Assembly: GCF_036689865.1 (NCBI RefSeq)
Contig: NZ_JBAHUQ010000006.1
Coordinates: 94,751 to 158,750 of the forward strand
From: Magnetococcus sp. PR-3
Lineage (GTDB): Bacteria > Pseudomonadota > Magnetococcia > Magnetococcales > Magnetococcaceae
Length of the DNA: 64,000 nt
Reading direction: 5' to 3'
The notes under the pieces: generated by a model
What the model was told of the DNA's origin: nothing
The model's database searches: none
The model's input: the letters and a program-made list of their open reading frames with translations, nothing else
Made by a program: the position numbers and the translations under genes
Shown here: positions 18,288-28,200 of the stretch, one piece after another
How positions within the stretch are numbered: the stretch's first letter is position 1
Layout of the letters: the number at the start of each line of letters is the position of its first letter

Positions 18288-18565
18288 GCGACACTTCCTT
18301 TAATCCACCAGATTGATCGCATCACTTCTCCCGGCGCATGATAAAATAAAGACCACTCAGACACATGTGTTATGCTTGATAGGGTTAAACGTAAAGAGAT
18401 TAGCGCTTTAATCCTTCACAGAAGCAGGTGAAGCATCAGGTCTGATTTTTTGGTGTGTACGAGACATCTGTATATGTGCGCACGCTGTTCAGGGGCTTTT
18501 TACACGCATCCATAAAAGATCATTCTTACGGCTACATACAGACCGTTTTGGGTTTGAGTAAAGGT

Positions 18566-21193
18566 ATGGAAGTGATGTCGTTCCGGCTTAAAATCATCCT
18601 AGGCATTGCCTTAATCCAAGCGCTTATTTTAACGGTTTTGGTCCGTACATCTCTTGATGATCTGCGCCAGTCTCAGCAAAAGAATTTGTCCATACACGCC
18701 CACACCCTTGCCAACCTTACCGCCAGTGCGACCAAAGAGGCTATTCTTAGTCAGAACATTCCATCCCTAACGGTTATCGCCACGGAAATTGTTAGAAACA
18801 ACAATCTCGTCTATTTAGTCATTACAAATGTCGATAATCATACGCTTTACCAAACGGGCCCATCCCTAACGCCCCCGCCAAAGCCTGATGTCTCACTCTC
18901 AACCACCACCGATGCTGTTTATGATATTCAATACTCGGTTGTTTTAAACCAGGTACGATATGGGACCGTCTACCTTGGTTTATCGATTAAACCCATTCTT
19001 GAAGATCTAAAAAGTGCGCAAAACCAGCGGATTGTCCTGGCGCTGTTGGCTATGGTGGCCGCGGTTATGGTCTCTTGGCTTTTGGGCGGGTACCTAACCC
19101 GTCAACTCTACCATTTTCGTGAAGCGGCAAGTTCTATTGCCCAAGGCAGTTTTAATCACCGTATTCCCATTAAGGGTTCTGATGAGCTGGCTTTGACGGC
19201 CCAAGCTTTTAATCAGATGTCAGGTGAGCTGGATCAAACCTACCAAAGGTTAAAAAATTCTTTAACATCCAGCTCCCGCATGGCCAAGTTGGAAGCCACC
19301 ATTATGCATGCCGTCATGGACGGTCTCATTACTATGGATAGCCACGGTAAGGTGATGAGTTTTAACCGTGCGGCCGAAGGTATTTTTGGATATTCCGCGG
19401 CTGAGATTGTGGGTGAAAAAATTAACATGCTAATGCCGGAGCCTTATCGGTCCCAACATGATGCGTATCTGCAACGCTATTTAGAAGGTGCAGCACCACG
19501 GGTTATTGGCACGGCGGGGCGCCAAGTGACCGCACAACGTAAAGATGGCACCTTACTGCCCATTCAGCTTTCGGTGAGCGAAATGGTTTTTGAAGGGGAT
19601 CGTCTTTTTGTGGGGTTGGTCGCAGATATATCCGAACGGCTCGAGCAAGAACGTTCCTTAATTGAAGCCAAGGAGCAAGCGGAAGCTGCCAATATGGCCA
19701 AGTCCCGCTTTTTGGCTGTGATGAGTCATGAAGTACGTACCCCAATGAACGGTATTTTAGGCATGTTGGGGTTACTAAATGATAGTCGGCTGGACCCCCA
19801 GCAGCAGGATTGGTTGGTGATCGCGCGTGAGTCAGCGGAATCGATGCTGACACTCCTCAATGATATTTTGGATTTTAGTAAGATTGAATCGGGTCGTCTG
19901 GAGCTGGAGAACAGTGCGTTTAACCCAGAGCACATTTTGCGGGGTGTGCATGATCTGTTTGCACCACGTGCCGCGGCCAAGGGTATAACGCTGGAAGTAG
20001 CCCCTTGTGATCTGTTGCCTAAATGGGTGCAAGGGGATCCTGGGCGTGTCCGGCAGGTGTTGATGAACCTGGTCAGCAATGGCATTAAATTTACCGAACA
20101 GGGTTGTGTCACCATGCGGGTGAGGTTGCTCTCCAAACGGACCGAGTCCCTGCTCTTACAATTTGAGGTGCAAGATAGTGGTATCGGTATACCTGCTCAA
20201 CAGTTACCACGGCTCTTTCAACCCTTTAATCAATTAGACCCCTCCTACTCCCGTAAGTATGGGGGCAGTGGACTGGGTTTGGCCATCTGTCGCCATTTGG
20301 TCGATCTTATGGGGGGGGAGATCCGAGTGGAGAACCCCCCTTTGGGTGGTAGCCGTTTTACCTTTACGGCACGGTTTGGCCATGCGCAGACACCCCAGCA
20401 GGAACCAGAAACACACCCGTTAGAACAAGAAGTTCAGCTCCAAGGTGTACGGATTTTATTGGCAGAAGACAGCCCAACCAATCAAATGGTTGCTGTCTCT
20501 ATGTTAAGCCGTGCGGGGTGTCATGTGGATGTTGCAGTTAATGGATTAGAGGTCTTGGAAGCGCTAAGCCGCGCTCCGTATGATTTAATTTTAATGGATT
20601 TGGCCATGCCAGAGATGGATGGTTGGGCGGCGATGGAGAGGATTCGTGCCATGGCGCCACCCTTGGGGGAGATACCGATCATTGCGTTAACCGCCAATGC
20701 TTACCCCGAGGTACGGAAGCAATGTTTGGAGGCCGGCGCTCAGGATTACATAACCAAACCCATCAACCGTGCCGTGCTGTTTAACGGTATAATGGCACTG
20801 TTGGGTGAACGACAACCTGAACCTATTGAAGAGAACCAACATTGGGCCTCCTCGGCCCCAGTGCGGGATGAGACAGTGCTGGCCAAGCTTGCCTCAGAGA
20901 CTGATATCTCCTTGGTACCACGCATGTTAGCTGTCTTTATGGAGGAGGCACAAATGCGGGTACAAGTGATTGAACAGGGCTTGCAGGATGAGGACTGGGA
21001 GATCATCGCACGGGAGGTACACCCGCTTAAGAGCAGTGCGGCGACCTTTGGTGCGATCCAGCTTGCCTTGTGTGCGACCGAGATGGATGCAGCTTGTAAA
21101 CGGCAGGACTGGGTGGCTGTTAAGCGTTATAGTCAGGAGTTTATGCAAAGTTATGCGGCAACCAAGGCGGCATACCTTCCTTGCCACAACTAG
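18566..21193 (+). CDS. hybrid histidine kinase with HAMP, PAS, receiver and HPt
   Basis: The frame opens at 18455, but residues before ATG 18566 are not membrane-signal like. ATG 18566 or 18575 (MSFRLKIILG) puts the first TM helix at the N-terminus, and purine-rich AAAGGTATGGAAG lies ahead of the second. Order, numbered from 18566: TM ~7-25; periplasmic loop to ~150; TM ~155-175; HAMP; PAS ~250-365; HisKA His388 (SHEVRTPMNGILGM); HATPase (NLVSNGIKF, DSGIGIP, GSGLGL); receiver Asp678 (LILMDLAMP); HPt His819 (REVHPLKSSAAT). It carries a full BarA/ArcB-like phosphorelay ending in an HPt, so it can phosphorylate a free response regulator. It sits alone; the target is unknown. Confidence 0.92.
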   Translation: MEVMSFRLKIILGIALIQALILTVLVRTSLDDLRQSQQKNLSIHAHTLANLTASATKEAILSQNIPSLTVIATEIVRNNNLVYLVITNVDNHTLYQTGPSLTPPPKPDVSLSTTTDAVYDIQYSVVLNQVRYGTVYLGLSIKPILEDLKSAQNQRIVLALLAMVAAVMVSWLLGGYLTRQLYHFREAASSIAQGSFNHRIPIKGSDELALTAQAFNQMSGELDQTYQRLKNSLTSSSRMAKLEATIMHAVMDGLITMDSHGKVMSFNRAAEGIFGYSAAEIVGEKINMLMPEPYRSQHDAYLQRYLEGAAPRVIGTAGRQVTAQRKDGTLLPIQLSVSEMVFEGDRLFVGLVADISERLEQERSLIEAKEQAEAANMAKSRFLAVMSHEVRTPMNGILGMLGLLNDSRLDPQQQDWLVIARESAESMLTLLNDILDFSKIESGRLELENSAFNPEHILRGVHDLFAPRAAAKGITLEVAPCDLLPKWVQGDPGRVRQVLMNLVSNGIKFTEQGCVTMRVRLLSKRTESLLLQFEVQDSGIGIPAQQLPRLFQPFNQLDPSYSRKYGGSGLGLAICRHLVDLMGGEIRVENPPLGGSRFTFTARFGHAQTPQQEPETHPLEQEVQLQGVRILLAEDSPTNQMVAVSMLSRAGCHVDVAVNGLEVLEALSRAPYDLILMDLAMPEMDGWAAMERIRAMAPPLGEIPIIALTANAYPEVRKQCLEAGAQDYITKPINRAVLFNGIMALLGERQPEPIEENQHWASSAPVRDETVLAKLASETDISLVPRMLAVFMEEAQMRVQVIEQGLQDEDWEIIAREVHPLKSSAATFGAIQLALCATEMDAACKRQDWVAVKRYSQEFMQSYAATKAAYLPCHN

Positions 21194-21730
21194 GACCGGT
21201 GTCGGGCATTATAGCCATGCACACGCGCCACAACCCGTGTGGGTGAAATGGACTAGGAAACGGTTGCTGATTATGAGTGAATCAACCTGGGTACGACACG
21301 ACCTGATCTCAACGCCTCATGGTCTTTTCATTGCTCTGCTGTGGTTCATATCTCTTTAGAATGTGTCCCTGATACGTGTATCTAATCTTAACCCCTGTTG
21401 ATCTCCTCTGTTCTTTCTATACCATCCAAATATGTCCCTGAACCTCGGAATTTTCCCCTGCGTAGAAAGCTCCCATAAGCGTGCCTTTTTCTAAAGAGGG
21501 CTATTTTTGGGGTTTAATGAATATGTTCTTCAAGCATGGTCTGGTCGCGTGACCATGGGGGTAGGTCCGTTCTTGGTAAAATATCTGAATAGAGGGTGGG
21601 GAAGATAAGTAAGAACAATATGGTGCGTGGTCTCGTTTAAAATAGCGTGTACCAACACGCTGGTCCTTATACGGTATATGGATTATGCGTTACCATTGGT
21701 GCATTAAGGATTTATCTAAGGAGCAGAAAA
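21194..21730. other. intergenic region before glyoxalase gene
   Basis: A 537-bp gap with no supported gene; frames extending from neighbours into it have no family content. Motif TGTCCCTGA occurs twice (~21363 and ~21432), not interpreted. Confidence 0.45.
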
Positions 21731-22171
21731 ATGCGTTTTTTACACACCATGGTCCGGGTTGCTGATCTACAAGCTTCACGCCACTTTTATTGTGATCTGT
21801 TGGGGTTGGTGGAAACCCGGCGTAAGGAGAGTGAAAAAGGTCGGTTTACCTTGGTCTATTTGGCTGCACCGGAAGATCTTGACCGAGCACGCTCGGAGCA
21901 GGCTCCAGAGATTGAGTTAACCTACAATTGGGACCCTGAAGCGTACCAAGGTGGGCGCAATTTTGGTCATATGGCCCTGCTGGTTGAGGATATCTATGAG
22001 GTGTGTGAAACCATGCAAAAAGGTGGGGTTACCATTAACCGTCCACCCAGGGACGGTCATATGGCCTTTTTCCGCAGTCCTGACGGGATCAGTATTGAGC
22101 TGCTACAAAAAGGGGATGCCCTACCAGCCCAAGAGCCTTGGCTAAGCATGCCAAACCAAGGTGAATGGTAA
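21731..22171 (+). CDS. gloA: lactoylglutathione lyase (glyoxalase I)
   Basis: Start ATG 21731 is set by AAGGAG 7 bases upstream; the longer frame from 21647 is noise. The 146-residue protein is a two-module vicinal-oxygen-chelate fold. The metal ligands expected from the E. coli enzyme are all present: His5, Glu62, His80 and Glu123 ([32 protein letters not shown]). It isomerises the methylglyoxal-glutathione hemithioacetal to S-lactoylglutathione, detoxifying methylglyoxal in the cytoplasm. It is convergent with the response regulator gene 3 bp away, with no visible terminator between them. Confidence 0.95.
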   Translation: MRFLHTMVRVADLQASRHFYCDLLGLVETRRKESEKGRFTLVYLAAPEDLDRARSEQAPEIELTYNWDPEAYQGGRNFGHMALLVEDIYEVCETMQKGGVTINRPPRDGHMAFFRSPDGISIELLQKGDALPAQEPWLSMPNQGEW

Positions 22172-22174
22172 CCG

Positions 22175-22858
22175 CTATACCATGGCCAGTTCGGCGGTAA
22201 AGCTGTAGCCCACACTACGGGCTGATTTGACCGGTAGGCGTTCACCGCTCTCTTTCATCACCTTCTGACGTAACCGGTTAAGCAGAACCGAAGCGCGGTG
22301 TATGTCATTTTCAGAAGGTTCTTGAAAGATCGAGACAATCTTGGGGTAAGGTACCGGTTCGCTCGGGGTATCTGCCAACATGGTCAGAAACGCCAACTCG
22401 GTTGATGTCAGGGGAATGTTCTGACCATGGGGGGTGGTCAGGCTCCAGGTGCTGGTGTTGATGGTCCAACGGGTCACATTGGGCTGGTTGGTACCCAAAC
22501 GACGTAACAGCGCCTGAATTTTAGCCTCTAAAATACGTAAATCGACAGGTTTCGTGAGATAGATATCTGCACCAGAAGCCAAGCCGGTGAGATAATCTTC
22601 GGTGGTGTGGCGACCGGTGAGCATGATGATACCCATATTGGGATGCTGTGCTTGCAGGTCACTCGCAATGGCAAAACCATTTTTGCCGGATAGATTCACA
22701 TCCAAAACAACCACCTGAATGGGGGGTGATTGATTGAGCCTTTGGTTCAACTGCTCGCCATTGTCTGCCTCAAATACCTGCAGACCCTGCATGGTTAAAA
22801 AATCCCGTGCCGTTTGGCGAAAGGCGATCTCATCTTCTACCAGTGCAATACAGCTCAT
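22175..22858 (-). CDS. OmpR/PhoB-type response regulator
   Basis: Start ATG 22858 overlaps the stop of the upstream kinase by 4 bp and follows GAGGAAG; residues of the longer frame to 22897 belong to the overlap. The 227-residue protein has a receiver (~1-118: SCIALVEDE acidic pocket, VVLDVNLSGKNG with the acceptor Asp, YLTKPVD with the Lys) and a C-terminal winged helix (~125-222: LTSTELAFLTMLAD, NRLRQKV, VKSARSVGYSF). It is the obvious partner of the NMT1-domain kinase. DNA targets are unknown; no dyad stands out at the operon start. Confidence 0.9.
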   Translation of the reverse strand: MSCIALVEDEIAFRQTARDFLTMQGLQVFEADNGEQLNQRLNQSPPIQVVVLDVNLSGKNGFAIASDLQAQHPNMGIIMLTGRHTTEDYLTGLASGADIYLTKPVDLRILEAKIQALLRRLGTNQPNVTRWTINTSTWSLTTPHGQNIPLTSTELAFLTMLADTPSEPVPYPKIVSIFQEPSENDIHRASVLLNRLRQKVMKESGERLPVKSARSVGYSFTAELAMV

Positions 22859-24654
22859 ACTTCTTCCTCTTTCAACGGTAGGGTAATCACAAAACATCCC
22901 CCTGAACCGGCTTCAGCCCGGGCTGTTCCCTGGTGAGCTTGGGCAATTTGGCGTACTGCATTTAAGCCAATGCCACTACCACTACCCGATGTTTTAGGTG
23001 TACTACGGTAATACTTTTTAAAAACCTGTGTTAGCTGATCAGGCGGTAGACCTGGCCCATGGTCCACAACCCGAATCTCCACTTTATCGGTGACGCGGTG
23101 TAACTTCAACTCGATCTGAGCACCTATAGGACCATATTTTCTGGCATTGTCCAAGAGATTACCCAAAGCGATGGCCAATAGGGTTGGACTTCCATATATG
23201 CGGATGTTTTCATCCAGATAGCGTGTAACAATAGGGCGATCTGGATCCATTTCTTGATGGTTATTAACAACCTCTTGGATTAATGGAATAAGTTCTAGAT
23301 CTTCATAATCCCCTTGATAGGCACCTTCCATACGATCCCAGGTTAGGCAGCTATTAATAAGCGTATCCAAGCTCTGTATCGCCCCTTTAATTTTTAGCAG
23401 CTCCCGTGTGGCAATGGGGGTGGTACCACATGGGCTTACTTCAATAAGCTGGCTACTGGCAGAAATGAGATTGATGGGGCCACGAAAATCGTGGGCCATA
23501 ATGGCCAGCAAATTACGTTCTTCTTCCAACGCTTGTTGGGCTTGTGTTTCGGCCTCTTGGCGCTTTTGAACTTCAAGATGCAGACGCTTGCTCAGTACAT
23601 AAAAGCGTCCCCCAATACCGGCCACGACAATTAAAGCCAAAAGGGACATACTTAATAGCTGGTACAGATGGCTTAAGTCGGTGGTTTGGGGCTTAGGGTC
23701 ATAGATAAACCCCTTTAAAGACCAGTCATCACTGAGCATACCCAGTTTATGGTAGGTCTGCGCAATGTGTTGCCACCGGCCAGGGCTCATATAGCCCCAC
23801 TCCACCAAATCTGGGCGGATCAGGGCAATACCATGTTTGGCCTCAAAAAGCAGTTGATCCACGGTTTTGCGTTGGCTGTAGTGCTCATAAATCCAGCCAG
23901 AAACCTCTTTGATATGGCTGAGAGCGTAGTGCCAACCCCGGCGGGAGGCTCGAAGAAAAGCGGCCACCCGTTCAGGATGTTCATCAATCTCATTTTGGGT
24001 GGTAAACAGCACATCCCCATAAAAGTCGATACCTGCAGAGCGGGCGCTAAACAGGTTATAGGGTATGTTTTTTTTCTCTAACGTATAGGGTTCATCCGTC
24101 TCATAAACGGTCATGGCATCCACCTTACCGGAAATGAGACTTTCGGTATTAAAGGTGTGCTCCTCCAGCTGTAAGGTGCTGGTGGGGATGCCCTCATTAC
24201 GCATATAGGCCCAGACTTCAGCAGCCTGGGGTTCTAACATAATTCGTTTACCGGCTAGATCATGAACCGATTTGATGGAAGAAGATTTCAGCGAAGCAAT
24301 GGCATAGGGGGAGTGTTGGTAGACAGCAGCCAAAGCCACAACCGGTAGGCCTTTATTGCGGGAGACCACCAGTTCTGATGTCCCAATACCGTACTCACCA
24401 GTACCGGTGGCAACCAACTGAGCTGGATCTTCCCCGGCTTTGGGAACACGCAAGGCAACGTCAAGCCCTTCATCCTGGAAAAAACCCTTATGTATGGCAG
24501 CATAGTACCCAGCAAACTGGAACTGATGCTTCCATTTTAGCTGTAAAGTAATGCTCTCCATGCCTTTTTCTTGCGCACTTGCTGTCGTGATCAGCAGAAA
24601 AAGAGAAAGCAACCAGCTCACGGTTATAAGGATAGACTTTTGCATGATTTCCAT
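22855..24654 (-). CDS. NMT1/THI5-type ligand-binding domain fused to a sensor histidine kinase
   Basis: A 599-residue protein. It has a signal/TM segment 1-27 (ending ASAQE), then an NMT1/THI5/TauA-like periplasmic binding domain ~33-300 (LQLKWKHQFQFAGYYAAIHKGFF, DVALRVPKAGEDP, GTSELVVSRNKGLPVVALAA). After it come a TM helix ~330-350, a short coiled coil, HisKA with His388 (MAHDFRGP, an unusual FRGP in place of the common LRTP), and HATPase (NLLDNARKYG, DHGPGLP, GSGIGL). NMT1 domains bind thiamine pyrimidine precursors, sulfonates or similar small molecules for ABC importers; here the domain is the sensor input, so no transporter is needed. It overlaps its response regulator by 4 bp. The ligand is unknown. 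ATG 24645 is an alternative start. Confidence 0.9.
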   Translation of the reverse strand: MEIMQKSILITVSWLLSLFLLITTASAQEKGMESITLQLKWKHQFQFAGYYAAIHKGFFQDEGLDVALRVPKAGEDPAQLVATGTGEYGIGTSELVVSRNKGLPVVALAAVYQHSPYAIASLKSSSIKSVHDLAGKRIMLEPQAAEVWAYMRNEGIPTSTLQLEEHTFNTESLISGKVDAMTVYETDEPYTLEKKNIPYNLFSARSAGIDFYGDVLFTTQNEIDEHPERVAAFLRASRRGWHYALSHIKEVSGWIYEHYSQRKTVDQLLFEAKHGIALIRPDLVEWGYMSPGRWQHIAQTYHKLGMLSDDWSLKGFIYDPKPQTTDLSHLYQLLSMSLLALIVVAGIGGRFYVLSKRLHLEVQKRQEAETQAQQALEEERNLLAIMAHDFRGPINLISASSQLIEVSPCGTTPIATRELLKIKGAIQSLDTLINSCLTWDRMEGAYQGDYEDLELIPLIQEVVNNHQEMDPDRPIVTRYLDENIRIYGSPTLLAIALGNLLDNARKYGPIGAQIELKLHRVTDKVEIRVVDHGPGLPPDQLTQVFKKYYRSTPKTSGSGSGIGLNAVRQIAQAHQGTARAEAGSGGCFVITLPLKEEEV

Positions 24655-24841
24655 GGGTTAGCTCATATTGAGCTGGTGAGAAAATGCAGAAGTTAAGCGA
24701 GGTCTACTTGATCTCGCACAAGAGAAAAACCATTCTACCTTGAATTTGGAGATTTTAAAAAGACTATTAGCATTGAAAATGGCTTGGAAAACAGCCAAAC
24801 CATACAAAAAATATGGATAGGGATCAAAAAGGAGTAAGTGT

Positions 24842-24883
24842 GTGAGAAAAGGTGTTCGGACGCATGGGAACACCTTTTCTCAC
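24842..24883 (-). terminator. strong hairpin at end of copper operon
   Basis: Perfect 16-bp stem (GTGAGAAAAGGTGTTC and its complement) with a 10-base loop, 12 bp beyond the stop of the CusF-like gene. No separate T-run; the stem itself ends CTTTTCTCAC. Confidence 0.65.
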
Positions 24884-24894
24884 CTCACATCTTA

Positions 24895-25275
24895 TTAATG
24901 CTTCATCATTTTGATAATGCGGAACTGGTTATCCCGGCCTTTTTTCACCGTAAAGTGGACACGGTCACCGGGTTTATACAGCTTTAAATCCACCTTTTTA
25001 CTGACAGCTAAGTCCATGGTCATTTTAGGCCAACCCAATGCGGGAATAGGATCATGGGTTAGATTAACCATGTTATGGTGGGCATGGACCTTATGGAGTT
25101 GCCCCATGGCTTCTGCTTTATTGCTCTTCATGGGCATGCTGTGACCACTGTGGTCCATTTTATGGCCACTATGGTTCATGCTATGCCCCATACCTTCGTG
25201 GGAGCCCGCAAAACCGGGTGTTGCTAGCAGTGAAAGGGAAACGGTGAAAGCCAGGGCAAAAATGGATTTCTGCAT
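24895..25275 (-). CDS. cusF: CusF-like periplasmic copper-binding protein
   Basis: Start ATG 25275 shares one base with the stop of the RND pump gene (TGATG), giving translational coupling; the longer frame to 25350 only overlaps the pump. The 126-residue protein has a signal peptide (ending GFAGS), a His/Met-rich stretch with GHSMNHSGHKMDHSGHSMPM, and a CusF beta-barrel (~55-124). In that barrel HDPIPALGWPKMTMDL preserves the His, Trp and two Met that bind Cu(I)/Ag(I) in E. coli CusF. It should carry metal in the periplasm to the CusCBA pump. The histidine-rich extension is an extra metal-binding element. Confidence 0.92.
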   Translation of the reverse strand: MQKSIFALAFTVSLSLLATPGFAGSHEGMGHSMNHSGHKMDHSGHSMPMKSNKAEAMGQLHKVHAHHNMVNLTHDPIPALGWPKMTMDLAVSKKVDLKLYKPGDRVHFTVKKGRDNQFRIIKMMKH

Positions 25276-28200
25276 CAGGTGTCTCCAGAGTGTTGGGTAT
25301 GTTCTTGTTGGGGTTGTGGGGCGTGGCCAGGTAGATGTCTGGCTTCCCATAAAAAATAGAGGACGGGAATCACAATCAGTGTCATGACCGTGGTGCTCAA
25401 CATGCCGCCGACCATGGGCAGTGCAATACGACGCATGACATCGGATCCGGGTCCGTCGGTAAAAAAAATGGGTAATAGACCGGCAATGATGACAGAGACA
25501 GTCATTAATTTAGGTCGTACCCGCATGGCAGCACCGGTCATGATGCTGGTAAACAGAGTATCTCGGTGGGTTGGCCGGTCTTGCCGAACCTGCTGGTCGA
25601 TATAGAGTAGCATGACCACGGCTGTCTCTACCGCAATTCCCCCCAGGGCAATAAAACCAACAGCCACAGCCACCGATAGATTGAACCCGGCCAGATGCAC
25701 AGCCCATAGACCACCCACCAAGCCAAAGGGTAGCGCTGTCATGACCATAATGGTGCGGTCTACCCGGCCAAAGTGGATCATCAACAGTACAAGAATAATG
25801 GCGGCTGCCGCAGGAATGGCGATCTGAAGCCGCTCACGCGCCTCGATCATCTGTTCATATTGACCAGACCAGGTAATGGCATACCCGGCAGGTAAGGAGA
25901 CCGCTTTGGCAACATGTGCTTGGGCCTGGGCCACATAACGCCCGATATCCCGGCCGCTGATATCAACAAAGACCCAACCGGTCAGGCGTGCGTCTTCAGA
26001 CTTAATCATAGGCGGCCCTTCGGTATAGGTAATGGTGGCCAGTTCTCCTAGAGGTATGTGTTGGCCCATGGGGGTTGGGACCAAGATCTCTGCCAAGTCT
26101 TGTTGCGATTCCCGAAAAGGTCGGTCGTAGCGCATTTGAATATTATAGCGTTCACGACCTTGCACACTCTCGGCGATTTTCATACCGCCCAAGGCTGTCT
26201 GGATAATGGATTGAAACAAGCCCAGATCAATGTTGCGCCGTGCCAGCTCTTCCCGGTTGGGGTCAATCTCCAGATATCGACCCCCACTAACCCGGTCGGC
26301 AAATGCGCTACGGGTGCCTGTTACCTCTTTAACCGCCGCTTCTACATCCAGCGCAATGCGGCCAATCTCCTTAAGATCTTGACCCGATATTTTAATACCA
26401 ACCGGTGTACGGATTCCCGTAGAGATCATATCCATACGGATTTTAATGGGGTAACCCCAACTGTTGACCAAGCCGGGTAGTTTAACCCGCTGATCAAGAA
26501 TTTTAATCAGCCCCTCGACATCCAACCCAGCTCGCCACTGATCTTTAGGTTTCAATTTGATCCAGCTCTCAATCATGGAGATTGGTGCAGGATCGGTTGC
26601 ACTATCGGCGCGACCTACCTTGCCAAAAACCCGCTCAATCTCAGGCACGGTCATGATCAAACGGTTGGTCTGTGCCAACACCTCTTTGGCTTTACCAATA
26701 GAGACCCCGGGTAATGTCGTGGGCATATAGAGCAGCTCACCCTCATAGAGGGCAGGCATAAACTCAGAACCCAGTTTACTAAGGGGAACCTGAAGAGAGG
26801 CTAGAGCGCCTATGGCAAGAAGCAGGGTCAACCAGCGCTGTTTTAAACTGACCCACAAAAGGGGTTTATACAGGCCCACAAAGAGCCGGTTTAAAGGGTT
26901 GCTAAACTCTTTAAGAATATGCCCCCGGATTAGCCAAACCATCAAAATGGGTACAATGGTGATGGAGAGTATGGAAGCAAAGGCCATGGCATAGGTTTTG
27001 GTATAAGCCAGGGGTGCAAATAGTCTGTAACTCTCACCGGTTAGGGCAAAGACAGGTAAAAAGGAGACGGTAATGATCAATAGACTAAAAAAGAGTCCGG
27101 GTCCGACCTCTTTGGCGGCAAGGATCAGTGCCTCGCGACGCACAGCAGGGGATCGTGGTTGGGGCAGTTCGCTGAGTTTACGATGGGCATTTTCCACCAT
27201 GACAATCGAGGCATCCACCATGGCGCCAATGGCAATGGCAATTCCCCCTAAAGACATAATATTCGCTGTTATGCCCTGACTGGCCATAATGGTAAAAGCC
27301 CCCAACACCCCAAGTGGCAGGGTAATAATGGCAACCAGCGCAGAACGGACATGCAGAAGAAAAACAAGACATACCAGGGCAACAACCAAGCCCTCTTCCA
27401 GCAGTTTGTGGTTGAGATACGCTACCGCTCCCCGAATAAGGGGGGCACGATCATAAACGGTGTGGATCTCTACCCCAGGAGGGAGACCAGGGCGGAGTTG
27501 ATCCAGTTTGTGGTGAATGGCCTGGATCACATTTAAAGCATTTTCGCCCGAGCGCATGACCACAATGCCCCCAACTACCTCTCCTTCACCATTGAGCTCC
27601 ACCACACCCCGGCGTAATTCAGGCCCCTCCACCACACGGGCCACGTCGGTTAATAGAACCGGACGGCCATTTTTGGCATAAACCACCACCTGTTCCAGAT
27701 CTTTCAGGCTGGTTACATAGCCTGTCGAGCGGATCATGAGCTCAGTTTCAGCCCGTTCCAGTACCCGGCCACCGACCTCCATACTGGCAGATTTGACCGC
27801 TTGGCGTACCCGGCTTAAGGGAACATCAAAGGCCCGTAACCGATTGGGGTCAATACGTACCTGATACTCCCGAACAAACCCCCCGACCGATGCCACTTCG
27901 GAAACGCCGGGTACCGTGGCTAACTCAAACTTTAAAAACCAATCCTGCAAGGCACGTAGATCGGCCAGATCATGCTGGCCGGTCCGATCGGTTAAAGCAT
28001 ATTGATACACCCACCCAACACCGGTGGCATCGGGCCCCATACGTGGGGTTGCGGTATCGGGTAGATCTTTTTGCGCGGTCGATAGTGCCTCTGCCACACG
28101 GCTACGGGCCCAATACATATCCACATCATCTTGAAAGATGACATAGACAAAGCTGGTTCCGAACATAGAGTAACCACGTACGGCACTGGTTTTGGGTAAC

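Larger units (their letters stand above)
17650..18565. other. long intergenic region with two dyads
   Basis: About 900 bp without a convincing gene (short frames at 17672-17905 and 18119-18316 lack family features). It contains a spaced palindrome at 17927-17948 and a long hairpin at 18251-18287, listed separately, plus ACACATGTGT at 18361-18370. Confidence 0.5.

Noticed and set aside
18119..18316. Short plus frame containing the G/C hairpin
   Set aside because: Low-complexity translation, no ribosome site; the hairpin is better treated as nucleic-acid structure.
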